DNA of 64,000 nucleotides from Hyphomicrobiales bacterium (lineage in GTDB: Bacteria; Pseudomonadota; Alphaproteobacteria; Rhizobiales; Rhizobiaceae). Positions 8,267-15,991 of the stretch are shown here, piece by piece. How positions within the stretch are numbered: position 1 is the stretch's first letter; the number at the start of each line of letters is the position of its first letter. The notes beneath the pieces were generated by a model that saw only the letters and a list, made by a program, of their open reading frames with translations, had not been told where the DNA came from and ran no database searches. A program made the position numbers and the translations under genes. The stretch lies in NCBI GenBank assembly GCA_900471925.1, contig UCGV01000038.1, positions 1 through 64,000 on the forward strand, in the 5' to 3' direction.

Positions 8267-9046
8267 ATGGCCACCGAACATCTTCTCGAGGTGACCGGCC
8301 TTGCCAAGTCCTACGGCCACCATGCCGTGCTGAGGGACGTGTCCTTTTCGCTGCGCGCCGGCGAACGTCTGGCGCTGATCGGTCCGAGCGGATCGGGCAA
8401 GTCGACATGTCTGCGGGCGATCAACTATCTCGATCCGCCGACCGCCGGCGATATCCGACTGAGCGGCGCTGCGATCGGTAGACGCGGCGACGGACGCCGT
8501 ATGAGCGATCGGGAGCTTGCGCCGCAACGTGCCGAGATCGGCATGGTGTTTCAGCATTTTCACCTGTGGCCGCATTTGAGCGTTCGCGCCAATGTCGCAT
8601 TGCAGCCGCGCAAGGTGCGTGGTGTCGCAGGCGCCAAGGCGTCCGAACTGGCCGAAGCGATGCTCGCCAAGGTTCATCTCGGTCACAAGATCGACGAAAT
8701 GCCCGAACGCCTGTCCGGAGGACAGCAGCAGCGCGTGGCGATCGCTCGCGCGCTTGCCCAGCAACCGAAACTCCTCCTGTTCGACGAGCCGACATCGGCC
8801 CTCGACCCGGAACTTGTCGGCGAGGTCTTAACCGTCATCAAGGAACTGGCCGGCGAAGGCAGGGCGATGGTGCTCGTCACACACGAAATCGCCTTTGCGC
8901 GCGAAGTCGCCGACCGGATCCTGTTCATGGATGGCGGACGTATCGTGGAGCAGGGGCCGGCGAGAGATCTGCTCGATCATCCACAGTCGCCGCGCCTCAG
9001 GCAATTTCTTGCAAGTCTGTCGCGGAAAGGACGCTCGGATGGATAG
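8267..9046 (+). CDS. Amino-acid ABC transporter ATP-binding protein
   Basis: 259 residues of the PAAT/GlnQ group. Walker A is GPSGSGKST, the Q-loop region is IGMVFQHFHLWPHLSV, the signature is LSGGQQQRVAIARAL, Walker B is LLLFDEPTSALD and the switch His is in LVTHEIAFA. An excellent ribosome binding site (AAGGAGG) precedes the ATG. It powers the importer formed by the two permeases downstream, and its end overlaps the first permease by eight bases. Confidence 0.9.
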   Translation: MATEHLLEVTGLAKSYGHHAVLRDVSFSLRAGERLALIGPSGSGKSTCLRAINYLDPPTAGDIRLSGAAIGRRGDGRRMSDRELAPQRAEIGMVFQHFHLWPHLSVRANVALQPRKVRGVAGAKASELAEAMLAKVHLGHKIDEMPERLSGGQQQRVAIARALAQQPKLLLFDEPTSALDPELVGEVLTVIKELAGEGRAMVLVTHEIAFAREVADRILFMDGGRIVEQGPARDLLDHPQSPRLRQFLASLSRKGRSDG

Positions 9047-9689
9047 GGCACTCCTTGAGAAGATTGCAGAAGCGCTCCTTTCCGGTGTGCAGACGACGGT
9101 CGAAGTGTCGGCAGGCGCCCTGCTGGTGGCGATCGCCATCGGGCTTGGCCTGGCAACCGTCACCATGCTCTCGACGAACCGCTGGCTCCATTTCCTGGTC
9201 CGCGTTTATGTCGAGGCGCTGCGCAACATACCGAGCCTGACCTTCCTGTTTCTCCTCTATTTCGGGCTTGCGGCGATCGGCATCCGGTTCTCCTCGATGG
9301 TTGCCGCCGTCCTCGGCCTCGGACTGATCGGCGGCGCGATCACGGTCGATATCTTCCGCTCCGGTTTTGCCGCTGTCCCGGTCGGCCAGAAGGAGGCGGC
9401 CGCGTCGATCGGACTGACCCCGGTTTCGGCCTTCCGGCTCATCGTCCTGCCGCAGGGGCTCAAGCTGGCGCTGCCCTCGATCGGCAACTATGCCGTCGGC
9501 CTCGTCAAGGATACCTCGCTCGTTGCCGCAATCGCGGCACCCGAGATCATGTTCAACGCCCGGCAGCTGGTCAACGAAACTTTTGAGACGGCCTTGATCT
9601 ACGGCTGTGCGGCGGCGGTCTACCTGATGCTGACGGCGCTGGTCGCCGCGTCTGTGTCCGTCATGGAACGCAAGCTGGAGACACCATGA
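9039..9689 (+). CDS. Amino-acid ABC transporter permease (HisQ/OccQ type)
   Basis: 216 residues with about five membrane helices. The EAA loop IDVFRSGF-like segment (VDIFRSGFAAVPVGQKEAAASIGL) contacts the ATPase, followed by RLIVLPQGLKLALPSIGNY, as in polar amino-acid permeases. The ATG at 9039 lies inside the end of the ATPase gene; longer in-frame versions would run through the ATPase and are rejected. It pairs with the permease that follows. Confidence 0.85.
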   Translation: MDRALLEKIAEALLSGVQTTVEVSAGALLVAIAIGLGLATVTMLSTNRWLHFLVRVYVEALRNIPSLTFLFLLYFGLAAIGIRFSSMVAAVLGLGLIGGAITVDIFRSGFAAVPVGQKEAAASIGLTPVSAFRLIVLPQGLKLALPSIGNYAVGLVKDTSLVAAIAAPEIMFNARQLVNETFETALIYGCAAAVYLMLTALVAASVSVMERKLETP

Positions 9690-10408
9690 TGTTTTTCGAA
9701 ACGATCTATGCCAATCTCGGCGACTGGGGACCGCGCATGCTGGCGGGCCTGCGCCTGACACTGGGGCTGACGGCGGCAAGTTTCTGCCTTGCCTTTGTTT
9801 TGGCGCTCGGGCTCGAATATCTGCGGTCGCGCCGCATGGCCGTGCTGAGCCTTCTCGCCCGGTCCTATGTCGCGATCGCGCGCGGCGTGCCGATCCTCGT
9901 CATTCTCTACCTCGTCTATTTCGCGCTACCGGGGGCCGGCATCACCCTTCCGGCAGAGGTCGCCGCCACGCTGGGACTCGCCTTCGTTTACGCCGCCTAT
10001 CTGTCGGAAGTGTTTCGCGCCGGCCTTGCCGCCATTGCGCCCGGTCAGCGGGAGGCGGGGATTGCCTGCGGGCTGACGCCGTTTCAGGTGTTCCGGCTGA
10101 TCCTTCTGCCGCAGGCGCTCCGTCACACGGTCGCTCCGCTCTTGATCAACCTCGTCTCGCTCCTGAAAGACAGTTCGATCGCCGCCCTTATTGCGGTCCC
10201 GGAACTGACGCTCGCTTCGCGTGAAATCATGTCGGAGAGCTTCCTGCCGCTTCACGTCTTCGTCCTGACCGCGGGCCTGTATTTCTGTCTGGCCTGGCCT
10301 GCCTCACTGCTCGCCGGGCACATCGAAAGGCGGCTGCGTTTTCCCGTCTCCAAACGGCTGTCCGCTGCGACGTCCGACCCGGTGACGACGGCGGCGACAA
10401 CCTGCTGA
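9686..10408 (+). CDS. Amino-acid ABC transporter permease (HisM/OccM type)
   Basis: 240 residues, about five membrane helices. Family motifs: ARGVPILVILYLVYF, AYLSEVFRAGLAAIAPGQRE, GLTPFQVFRLILLPQALRHT and SLLKDSSIAALIAVPEL. The start ATG overlaps the previous stop (ATGA) with GGAG upstream. It completes a binding-protein, ATPase and two-permease importer, the same set as the octopine/nopaline importers. The last 15 or so residues are a Thr/Ala-rich tail without a visible role. Confidence 0.85.
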   Translation: MMFFETIYANLGDWGPRMLAGLRLTLGLTAASFCLAFVLALGLEYLRSRRMAVLSLLARSYVAIARGVPILVILYLVYFALPGAGITLPAEVAATLGLAFVYAAYLSEVFRAGLAAIAPGQREAGIACGLTPFQVFRLILLPQALRHTVAPLLINLVSLLKDSSIAALIAVPELTLASREIMSESFLPLHVFVLTAGLYFCLAWPASLLAGHIERRLRFPVSKRLSAATSDPVTTAATTC

Positions 10409-10474
10409 CAGCAGACCTTCCCATCAGCATTGCACCCCGCCGTTCCTTGCGGCCCTTAATTTGGAGACCATCCG

Positions 10475-12184
10475 GTGACCATGAAGAAACTGATCAACAA
10501 TCCCGAAACAGTCGTGCGAGAACTCCTGGAGGGTGTCGTCGCGGTCTCGGGGACGAGCGCCCTCATCGAGGGCGAGAATATCGTCGTTCAGACGCCGCTG
10601 CCGCCGCCCGGCCAGCGGCAGGTCGCCGTCATTTCCGGTGGTGGCAGCGGACACGAGCCGGCGCATGCGGGATTCGTCGGGTCCGGCATGCTGACGGCGG
10701 CTGTCGCCGGCGACGTCTTTACCTCGCCGAGCGCCGACGCGGTTTTGACGGCGATCCTGATGGTCAGCGGCCCTGCTGGCGCGCTTCTGATCGTGAAGAA
10801 CTATACGGGAGACCGCCTGAATTTCGGGATGGCAGCCGAAATGGCGCGAGCCGACGGCATCCCGGTGGAGATCGTCGTGGTGGCCGATGATATTGCGCTG
10901 CGTGACACCGTTCCTGCCGAGCGTCGGCGCGGCATCGCCGGCACGCTGCTGGTCCACAAGGCGGCGGGCGCTGCCGCAGCCGAGGGCATGTCACTCGAGG
11001 ATGTTACCAGGATCGCGCGCTCGGTTTCATGGCGCGTTTCATCGATGGGCGTCTCACTCGGCGCCTGCACCCTGCCATCGGTGGGCAAACCAGGTTTCCT
11101 GCTCGGCGAGGACGAGATTGAGCTCGGCCTCGGCATTCACGGAGAGCCTGGCGTGGAAAGAGCCGCGATGGCGTCGGCCGATGCTCTCGTCGCGCGCCTA
11201 ATCGACACGCTCATGACCGAGGGTGGGGCAACGCGTGGCAAGAAGGCCGTGCTCCTGGTCAATGGGCTTGGAGCGACGCCGCCGATGGAACTCGCTGTCC
11301 TCACGCGCTCGGCGCTGACCGATCTCTCGGAACGCGGCATCGTCGTGACGAGAGCCTGGACCGGAACCTTTCTGTCGGCACTCGACATGCCAGGTTTTTC
11401 CCTTTCGCTGATGCCAATCGAGGATCACGAGTTGATGCTCTTCGATGCGCCGACCGAGGCGCCGGCCTGGCCGCGCGGCGGCAAGGTCGCCACGCAACGG
11501 ATTGCCGTCACGCCATTGCCGGCAGCCCCCGCAACCGCTGCTCTTCAGATGACAAGCGCCGGCAAGCGGTTGCACGACGCCGTGGGCGACATCGCACGCG
11601 CATTGATCGAGGCGGAGGATCAACTTGCCGAACTCGATGCGATCGCAGGCGACGGAGACCTCGGCGCCAGCATGCGCCGGGGCGCCGAGGCAATGGTGGG
11701 TCTCAGTGCCGACCAGTTTGCCACGGTTGCCGGCGGGCTTCTTGCGCTTTCCGGTGCCCTGCGCAGGGCGATCGCCGGCAGCTCCGGCCCCTTCTACGCC
11801 ACCGCATTGGTACGAGCATCACGCCATCTTGCCGGATCAGAAAATCCTCAAGCACCGGATCTCGCCGAGGCGTTTTCGGCCGCAGTGGCGGCGATCTCGG
11901 ATCTGGGCGGGGCAAAGCAAGGTGACCGGACCATGGTCGATGCCTTGTTGCCGGCATGCGCGACCTTTTCGCGGCAGCTCACCGCAGGCGCTTCGCCACG
12001 AGACGCCTGGCGCAATGCTGTGGTTGCGGCAAGGGAGGGTATGCATTCCACGGTGCATCTCTACCCGAAGCTTGGACGCGCCAGTTATCTCGGTGAACGC
12101 GCAATGGGTAGTCCTGACGCGGGAGCCTTTGCCGTTGTGGTCTGGTTGTCGGCGGTTGCCGCGAGCCTCGATCGGTCTCAATGA
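10475..12184 (+). CDS. Dihydroxyacetone-kinase-like protein (DhaK-DhaL fusion)
   Basis: 569 residues combining a DhaK domain (about 1-325) and a DhaL domain (about 365-565). DhaK motifs: AVISGGGSGHEPAHAGFVG, VAGDVFTSPSADAV, LLIVKNYTGDRLNFGMA and an ELGLGIHGEPG active-site His segment. DhaL motifs: LDAIAGDGDLGASMRRGAEA (Mg-ATP aspartates) and LGGAKQGDRTMVDALLP. ATP-dependent kinases of this form act on dihydroxyacetone, L-erythrulose or similar ketoses. The GTG at 10475 has GGAG eight bases upstream; the ATG at 10481 is the alternative. It is the last gene of the oxidase/importer operon, suggesting that the substrate yields a small ketose. Confidence 0.85.
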   Translation: MTMKKLINNPETVVRELLEGVVAVSGTSALIEGENIVVQTPLPPPGQRQVAVISGGGSGHEPAHAGFVGSGMLTAAVAGDVFTSPSADAVLTAILMVSGPAGALLIVKNYTGDRLNFGMAAEMARADGIPVEIVVVADDIALRDTVPAERRRGIAGTLLVHKAAGAAAAEGMSLEDVTRIARSVSWRVSSMGVSLGACTLPSVGKPGFLLGEDEIELGLGIHGEPGVERAAMASADALVARLIDTLMTEGGATRGKKAVLLVNGLGATPPMELAVLTRSALTDLSERGIVVTRAWTGTFLSALDMPGFSLSLMPIEDHELMLFDAPTEAPAWPRGGKVATQRIAVTPLPAAPATAALQMTSAGKRLHDAVGDIARALIEAEDQLAELDAIAGDGDLGASMRRGAEAMVGLSADQFATVAGGLLALSGALRRAIAGSSGPFYATALVRASRHLAGSENPQAPDLAEAFSAAVAAISDLGGAKQGDRTMVDALLPACATFSRQLTAGASPRDAWRNAVVAAREGMHSTVHLYPKLGRASYLGERAMGSPDAGAFAVVVWLSAVAASLDRSQ

Positions 12185-12385
12185 CGCCCATGCTTTCGTC
12201 ACATTGCTGCGTCCCAACGCCAAATGTGACGGAAGGGTCTTGCTCCAAAGAGGCGCTGTCCTGGTGAACGAGGACCGGGCATTCTGGGCGCCTGTCTCAT
12301 GGCCGGTCCGGACGGGATCGACGCGAGAGGGACGGAAAATTCCACCGCGTCGTCCCGATCCTGTTGAAGCATCCGATAGCGCGGT

Positions 12386-12730
12386 TCATTCGTCATGCGT
12401 CCGTCCGGTCGAGACTTTGGCAGGCGGATTTGCGATGCGGGCAACCTCGCGGCGGATCAGGTCGAGTGACCGGTCGTCAAACTCGAGTTGTCCGGCCAGC
12501 ACGTGTGCGAGAAGGTGAACGAGCTTCTCGATCGCGAGCGCGGTCGTCGGCGCTTCCCATTCAAGGAGGCGCTGGCGCGTTGCCGTTTCGGACGCGCGCG
12601 CCACGATTGCGTCGAGAGCGCCGACCTCTTCCCTTTCTGAGCTTTCTTTCAGCTCGAGGATGCGCAGGACGCTGCGCTTGTGAGCCTCTACCAATCTTAC
12701 CAACGACGTGCGCGTAATATGTTCGTCCAT
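12386..12730 (-). CDS. Hypothetical helical protein
   Basis: 114 residues, MDEHITRTSLVRL onwards. No family recognised. It is predicted mostly helical and charged (LRILELKESSEREEVGALD; LAIEKLVHLLAHVLAGQLEF), without signal peptide or membrane helix. A TTG six bases upstream is a possible alternative start; the ATG at 12730 is preferred. It converges on the kinase gene. It is open over its whole length with coding-like composition, so it is probably a real small gene. Confidence 0.45.
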   Translation of the reverse strand: MDEHITRTSLVRLVEAHKRSVLRILELKESSEREEVGALDAIVARASETATRQRLLEWEAPTTALAIEKLVHLLAHVLAGQLEFDDRSLDLIRREVARIANPPAKVSTGRTHDE

Positions 12731-13318
12731 GATCAAAGTGTCTCTGACGTGCGTATGAAAATAGGTCCCTGAAACCGCGGGGCAGCCGTGAGGGGCTTCG
12801 GCAAACAGCCGATATCGGGCGATTTCTACAACCTAGCCCCGCAGGGCGAATGGCGACGTCAGCGCTTGATCCAGGTCTCGCCGAGACGGGTTTTGAGGGG
12901 TAAGCCAAAGCTGCGCGCACAGGTGCGCCTGGCCTCTGAACGTCACAATCCAGATCTGGCCGCCGAACTGTTGCGCACTGGCGCAACGGCTCCGGTCACG
13001 ATCATCGCGGTTTGCAAATAGTGTGAAGGATCAGTCTTCGCGCATGCTGACGATGGCCGGCGAGACGAGATTGGATCGCGCCGGGACAAGGCTGACCGGC
13101 CGTGGCCCTTGGCCGCAAGACGGATGCAGCCAGGCTCGGCGGCAACACCGCTCGAAGCTGTTGCAGCCTCGGATCATCGGGCGCAACGCCAGCACGGGGA
13201 GGCCGCGGCAAAATGATTGCCGGGCGAGGGCAGGTGCGCCTCTTACGCATCCGGCCGATTGAAACTCATCGCTCTGGGATCACGATCGTCTTTGTCATCG
13301 GCGATCGCTTGGGCGTCG
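12731..13318. other. Non-coding or decayed stretch with a possible IS110-like transposase tail
   Basis: About 590 bases without a confident gene. On the plus strand near 12880-13020 a short frame reads RGKPKLRAQVRLASERHNPD and on to TAPVTIIAVCK before a stop. This vaguely resembles the C-terminal end of IS110-family transposases (GGR-x-x-x-R, then RHNP, then K-x-A-x-x-A-x-RK). The match is weak and I do not call an insertion sequence. Confidence 0.25.
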
Positions 13319-13870
13319 TCATTCGTCGTTTTCGAAGGCCGAAATCAGCGATATGACCCGTGGCCTCATCTTTTTCGGCATGATCATGAAGGCATCCACA
13401 AGCCGCTGGCCTTCGTCGGTTGCGACGAAGTCTTCCCGCAGGCTCGCCTTTCGGTCCAGTTCTTCGTTCGTCGACGAGCGGGGACCATGCAACGCCTCGA
13501 AAAAATAGCCGATCGGCACGTCAAGCGATTTCGCCATTTCGTAAAGGGTCGCCGCGCTCACACGATTGGCGCCGCGCTCATATTTCTGGATCTGTTGGAA
13601 GGAAACGCCGACGGCCGCGCCCAGGGCCGTTTGCGATAGTCTCAATTGCTGGCGGCGCTTTTTGATCCGCTTGCCGATCTCGGCATCGACGACGGGATGA
13701 ACTGTCTCATCGATCGCCGCGGCTTGATCGATCGGGAGTTGTCTGGCGAGGGCATTCCGGTACATGCGAGGCGCTCCACGTTGGCCAGACGAGCTGGCAA
13801 CCGAAGCCGGGGAGTTGGAAAAACTGTTCGTTACAGCCCCCATGGACTTTAGCGCGAACGCCTCTTGCAT
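13319..13870 (-). CDS. XRE-family transcriptional regulator, PraR-like
   Basis: 183 residues. A helix-turn-helix domain of about 60 residues is central (IGKRIKKRRQQLRLSQTALG, VSFQQIQKYERGANRVSAAT), followed by LYEMAKSLDVPIGYFFEAL. This fits the rhizobial SinR/PraR-like group of XRE repressors. The roughly 55-residue Ser/Ala-rich N-terminus may be overlong; MYRNALARQ (residue 36) is another start. It lies downstream of a LuxR-LuxI pair and a small CinS-like gene on the same strand. In Rhizobium leguminosarum PraR is a repressor of quorum-sensing genes that is countered by CinS, so a related role is plausible here but inferred. Confidence 0.7.
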   Translation of the reverse strand: MQEAFALKSMGAVTNSFSNSPASVASSSGQRGAPRMYRNALARQLPIDQAAAIDETVHPVVDAEIGKRIKKRRQQLRLSQTALGAAVGVSFQQIQKYERGANRVSAATLYEMAKSLDVPIGYFFEALHGPRSSTNEELDRKASLREDFVATDEGQRLVDAFMIMPKKMRPRVISLISAFENDE

Positions 13871-14052
13871 GCTCCATAGGCTCCCCGACCTGTAAGGTCG
13901 TGAAGAAGTCGCGTATTGCGTACATCAACGAAAATGGGGTTTCCACGCCCCAAGGCGAAAGATCGCCTGAGTTGTATCTTATCAACCCGATTCACGTTTG
14001 CAAAGAACTTTAAGGCCATGCCCTAACATCAAATATCGGTCGACACTCGCTG

Positions 14053-14238
14053 TCAGGAACCGTCTGCGTCGTGGGACCGCTTGGTTTCGAGAACGATCAT
14101 GCGCAACAGGTACCGGACGAAGATAAGGTCGTCATTGGGTGGATAGCGTCGACAGATTTCCTCGACGGCTCTCAGCAGCTGTGTCGTCTGCGTGTTGACC
14201 GTTGCAATCATGAAACGGCGCGCATTGTCCGCATCCAT
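14053..14238 (-). CDS. Small protein downstream of luxI, CinS-like by position
   Basis: 61 residues (MDADNARRF onwards), acidic and basic residues mixed, probably helical (TQLLRAVEEICRRYP, FVRYLLRMIVLE). It starts 35 bp after the luxI stop on the same strand and is probably co-transcribed with it. A TTG at 14289, overlapping luxI, would lengthen it by 17 residues. CinS of Rhizobium leguminosarum is a small protein coexpressed with CinI that antagonises PraR. The size, position and a nearby PraR-like gene support this comparison, but I cannot confirm sequence similarity. Confidence 0.5.
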   Translation of the reverse strand: MDADNARRFMIATVNTQTTQLLRAVEEICRRYPPNDDLIFVRYLLRMIVLETKRSHDADGS

Positions 14239-14273
14239 TTCCGATTTGCTGCGGCGCGTCACAGGGCCCGTCC

Positions 14274-14900
14274 CTACGCAGCTGCGCAAGAAGCGTCACC
14301 ATCACGATCGAAGACACCCCGCCAACGCAGAACGGATCGGCAGATCCGATATCTCTTCCGGTGGAGTTCCAGGAGTTCCCGCGACAGGCCAGCCGCCGCA
14401 AGCTGTATCGCGGTACCATTTTCCTCCGAAACGGTTTCGATACGGTCGAAGCGATAGCCTCTTCGCTTCATCATTGCGATCACGCGCGGGTAGGTCAAAA
14501 AGACGATATTGCGGGCACCAAGAGCAAGCAGACATTCCAAGACACCGGTCATGAGAATGTCGGATGCTCTGATACCGTTGATCGACGCCGCGTTGCTGGC
14601 CGCACATCGCGTCCATTCGAAGGGGTAGCGCTCGGTCGGCAGGCTTGCCGTCAACGATGGATAAAGATCGGCGGCAAGATACGGAACGGAGGTCGGCAGA
14701 AGGCGCGAATAGCCGACAATCTGCTTGTCATGTTCGAGGACAAGATGGACCGCGGCCTGCCCGTCGAACTGGTCACGCTCCCAGCCATCGTTTCGACGCA
14801 CCGCTTCCCATCCGAGTCGTTCGACGAAGCACTGATATCGGAATGACCAAACACGCTCCATCAGTGCCGGATCGTCATACTCATGTAGGACTTGCACCAT
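14274..14900 (-). CDS. N-acyl-homoserine-lactone synthase (LuxI family)
   Basis: 208 residues. Nearly all invariant LuxI residues are visible: the N-terminal R/F/W block (FRYQCFVERLGW), the ERDQFD acidic pair, Arg in YSRLLPT, and FEWTRCA with the conserved Glu and Arg. It makes an acyl-homoserine lactone from S-adenosylmethionine and an acyl carrier; acyl length cannot be told by eye. I chose the ATG at 14900, which has GAGGTGAG upstream. Longer frames run into luxR. It lies 74 bp after luxR on the same strand. The usual R-I order and the small gene after it suggest one operon. Confidence 0.85.
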   Translation of the reverse strand: MVQVLHEYDDPALMERVWSFRYQCFVERLGWEAVRRNDGWERDQFDGQAAVHLVLEHDKQIVGYSRLLPTSVPYLAADLYPSLTASLPTERYPFEWTRCAASNAASINGIRASDILMTGVLECLLALGARNIVFLTYPRVIAMMKRRGYRFDRIETVSEENGTAIQLAAAGLSRELLELHRKRYRICRSVLRWRGVFDRDGDASCAAA

Positions 14901-14974
14901 CTTTCTCACCTCGGCTGCATCCAGGAACAATGCAACCGCAGATAAGGAAATTCTATCCGCGATTTGTCGTGGTT

Positions 14975-15739
14975 TTAGCGTTGTAGCCCGCGGCGAAATG
15001 CCTCCGCGATCAACTGCGGCCTGTTTGCGACGGACAGTTTTCTTTCGAGGTTGACGATGTGGTCTCGAACCGTCCGCGGTGAACGTCCCGTCAGTTTGGC
15101 GATTTCCCTGTCGGTTTTGCCGGCCGCACACCATGTCAGGCATTCGCTTTCGGCCCTTGTGATATGGGCCACAGAATCCGGCTTCCACGCGGTCTCAAGC
15201 TCGCTCAGCCGCAGGTCGGCACTTTCAGCAACGACTTGCAGCAGTCTGGTTTCCTGTGATGTCAGCGTATCGCGAGTGCCCGCGAACGAAAAAATCCCTC
15301 TCGCACCTGAGGTCGAATGCAAAGGGATCGTCAGTCCATCGACGAGGCCGAATTCGCCCGCTTCCGCCATAATCCGTCTGGCTCTTGCCGGCAGGGTTCG
15401 CAGTTCCAGCGCTTTCGACCATATGACGGGACGGCCGGTCTGTCGCACCATGTTGGCAACCGGATCGGCGTGGAAGTAATCGAGCTCGAGGTAACGCTCG
15501 AACCAACCTTTCGGCCATCGCTGCCAGATGAAGTAGCTATCCAGCCTTTCGTGCGGCAAAGGCAGTAAGGCCATGACGAAATAGTCGATGCCGAGATGCG
15601 CCGTCACCTTCTCTATGCTTTGAACAAGATCGGTGCGGCCCCTGACTACGTCGCAGGATGCCAGAAATTCAGCCAAAATATCCACAAGTACCGGGTCCAC
15701 AGGTGATCCCTTCCTGAAATGGTCTCGCTCTTGCGGCAT
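14975..15739 (-). CDS. LuxR-family quorum-sensing regulator
   Basis: About 254 residues. The autoinducer-binding domain shows the conserved Trp/Tyr/Asp/Pro/Trp set (WFERYLELDYFHADPV, then VIWSK) and the Gly of EFGLVDGLTIPL. The C-terminal helix-turn-helix is ITRAESECLTWCAAGKTDRE, then LTGRSPRTVRDHIVNLERKL. It should bind the lactone made by the adjacent LuxI. An ATG at 15778 would add 13 residues but overlaps an ATGCA-N9-TGCAT element, so I take the ATG at 15739. Divergent from the C45 hydrolase gene. Confidence 0.85.
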   Translation of the reverse strand: MPQERDHFRKGSPVDPVLVDILAEFLASCDVVRGRTDLVQSIEKVTAHLGIDYFVMALLPLPHERLDSYFIWQRWPKGWFERYLELDYFHADPVANMVRQTGRPVIWSKALELRTLPARARRIMAEAGEFGLVDGLTIPLHSTSGARGIFSFAGTRDTLTSQETRLLQVVAESADLRLSELETAWKPDSVAHITRAESECLTWCAAGKTDREIAKLTGRSPRTVRDHIVNLERKLSVANRPQLIAEAFRRGLQR

Positions 15740-15759
15740 TGATTTCCGCAAGATTAGCG

Positions 15760-15778
15760 ATGCATCACATAATTGCAT
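15760..15778. promoter_or_regulatory. Inverted-repeat site ATGCA-N9-TGCAT upstream of luxR
   Basis: ATGCA and TGCAT arms separated by 9 bp, about 20 bp upstream of the preferred luxR start. A close relative is at 18224..18242 upstream of the dehydrogenase gene; the two agree in about 16 of 19 positions. Just beside it (15780..15808) is a wider inverted repeat AAATACA-N15-TGTATTT. Which regulator binds is unknown; LuxR, XRE or IclR are candidates. Confidence 0.45.
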
Positions 15779-15939
15779 TAAATACAGACACCACTCCTGT
15801 TTGTATTTCGGTGGTCATGCGCTGTAAAGATTTTCCCGCATAACGGCCATCACGCCTGTGTGAGCAATCCGTCTAGATGACGCCTGCAAGATGCATCCAG
15901 CTTTCGTACAGCCGTGGCATGTGTCGGCTAGCTTCCGCG

Positions 15940-15962
15940 AAATATCCACAATATGGATATTT
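15940..15962. promoter_or_regulatory. Palindromic operator upstream of the C45 hydrolase gene
   Basis: A perfect inverted repeat with 9-bp arms (AAATATCCA and TGGATATTT) and a 5-bp centre, ending 30 bp before the hydrolase start. Its core is identical in plan (ATATCC-N7-GGATAT) to the operator at 4412..4432 and to the one at 53688..53706. It probably binds the same or a paralogous GntR-type regulator. Confidence 0.7.
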
Positions 15963-15991
15963 GAAGCTTCAACAATTGATGGGCGACACAC

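Noticed and set aside
12880..13020. Possible IS110 transposase tail
   Set aside because: Only a loose match to the C-terminal pattern; no DEDD motif, inverted repeats or duplication seen.
14911..14934. TGCA repeats before luxI as a third copy of the luxR-upstream site
   Set aside because: The arms are spaced 11 bp rather than 9 and match poorly.
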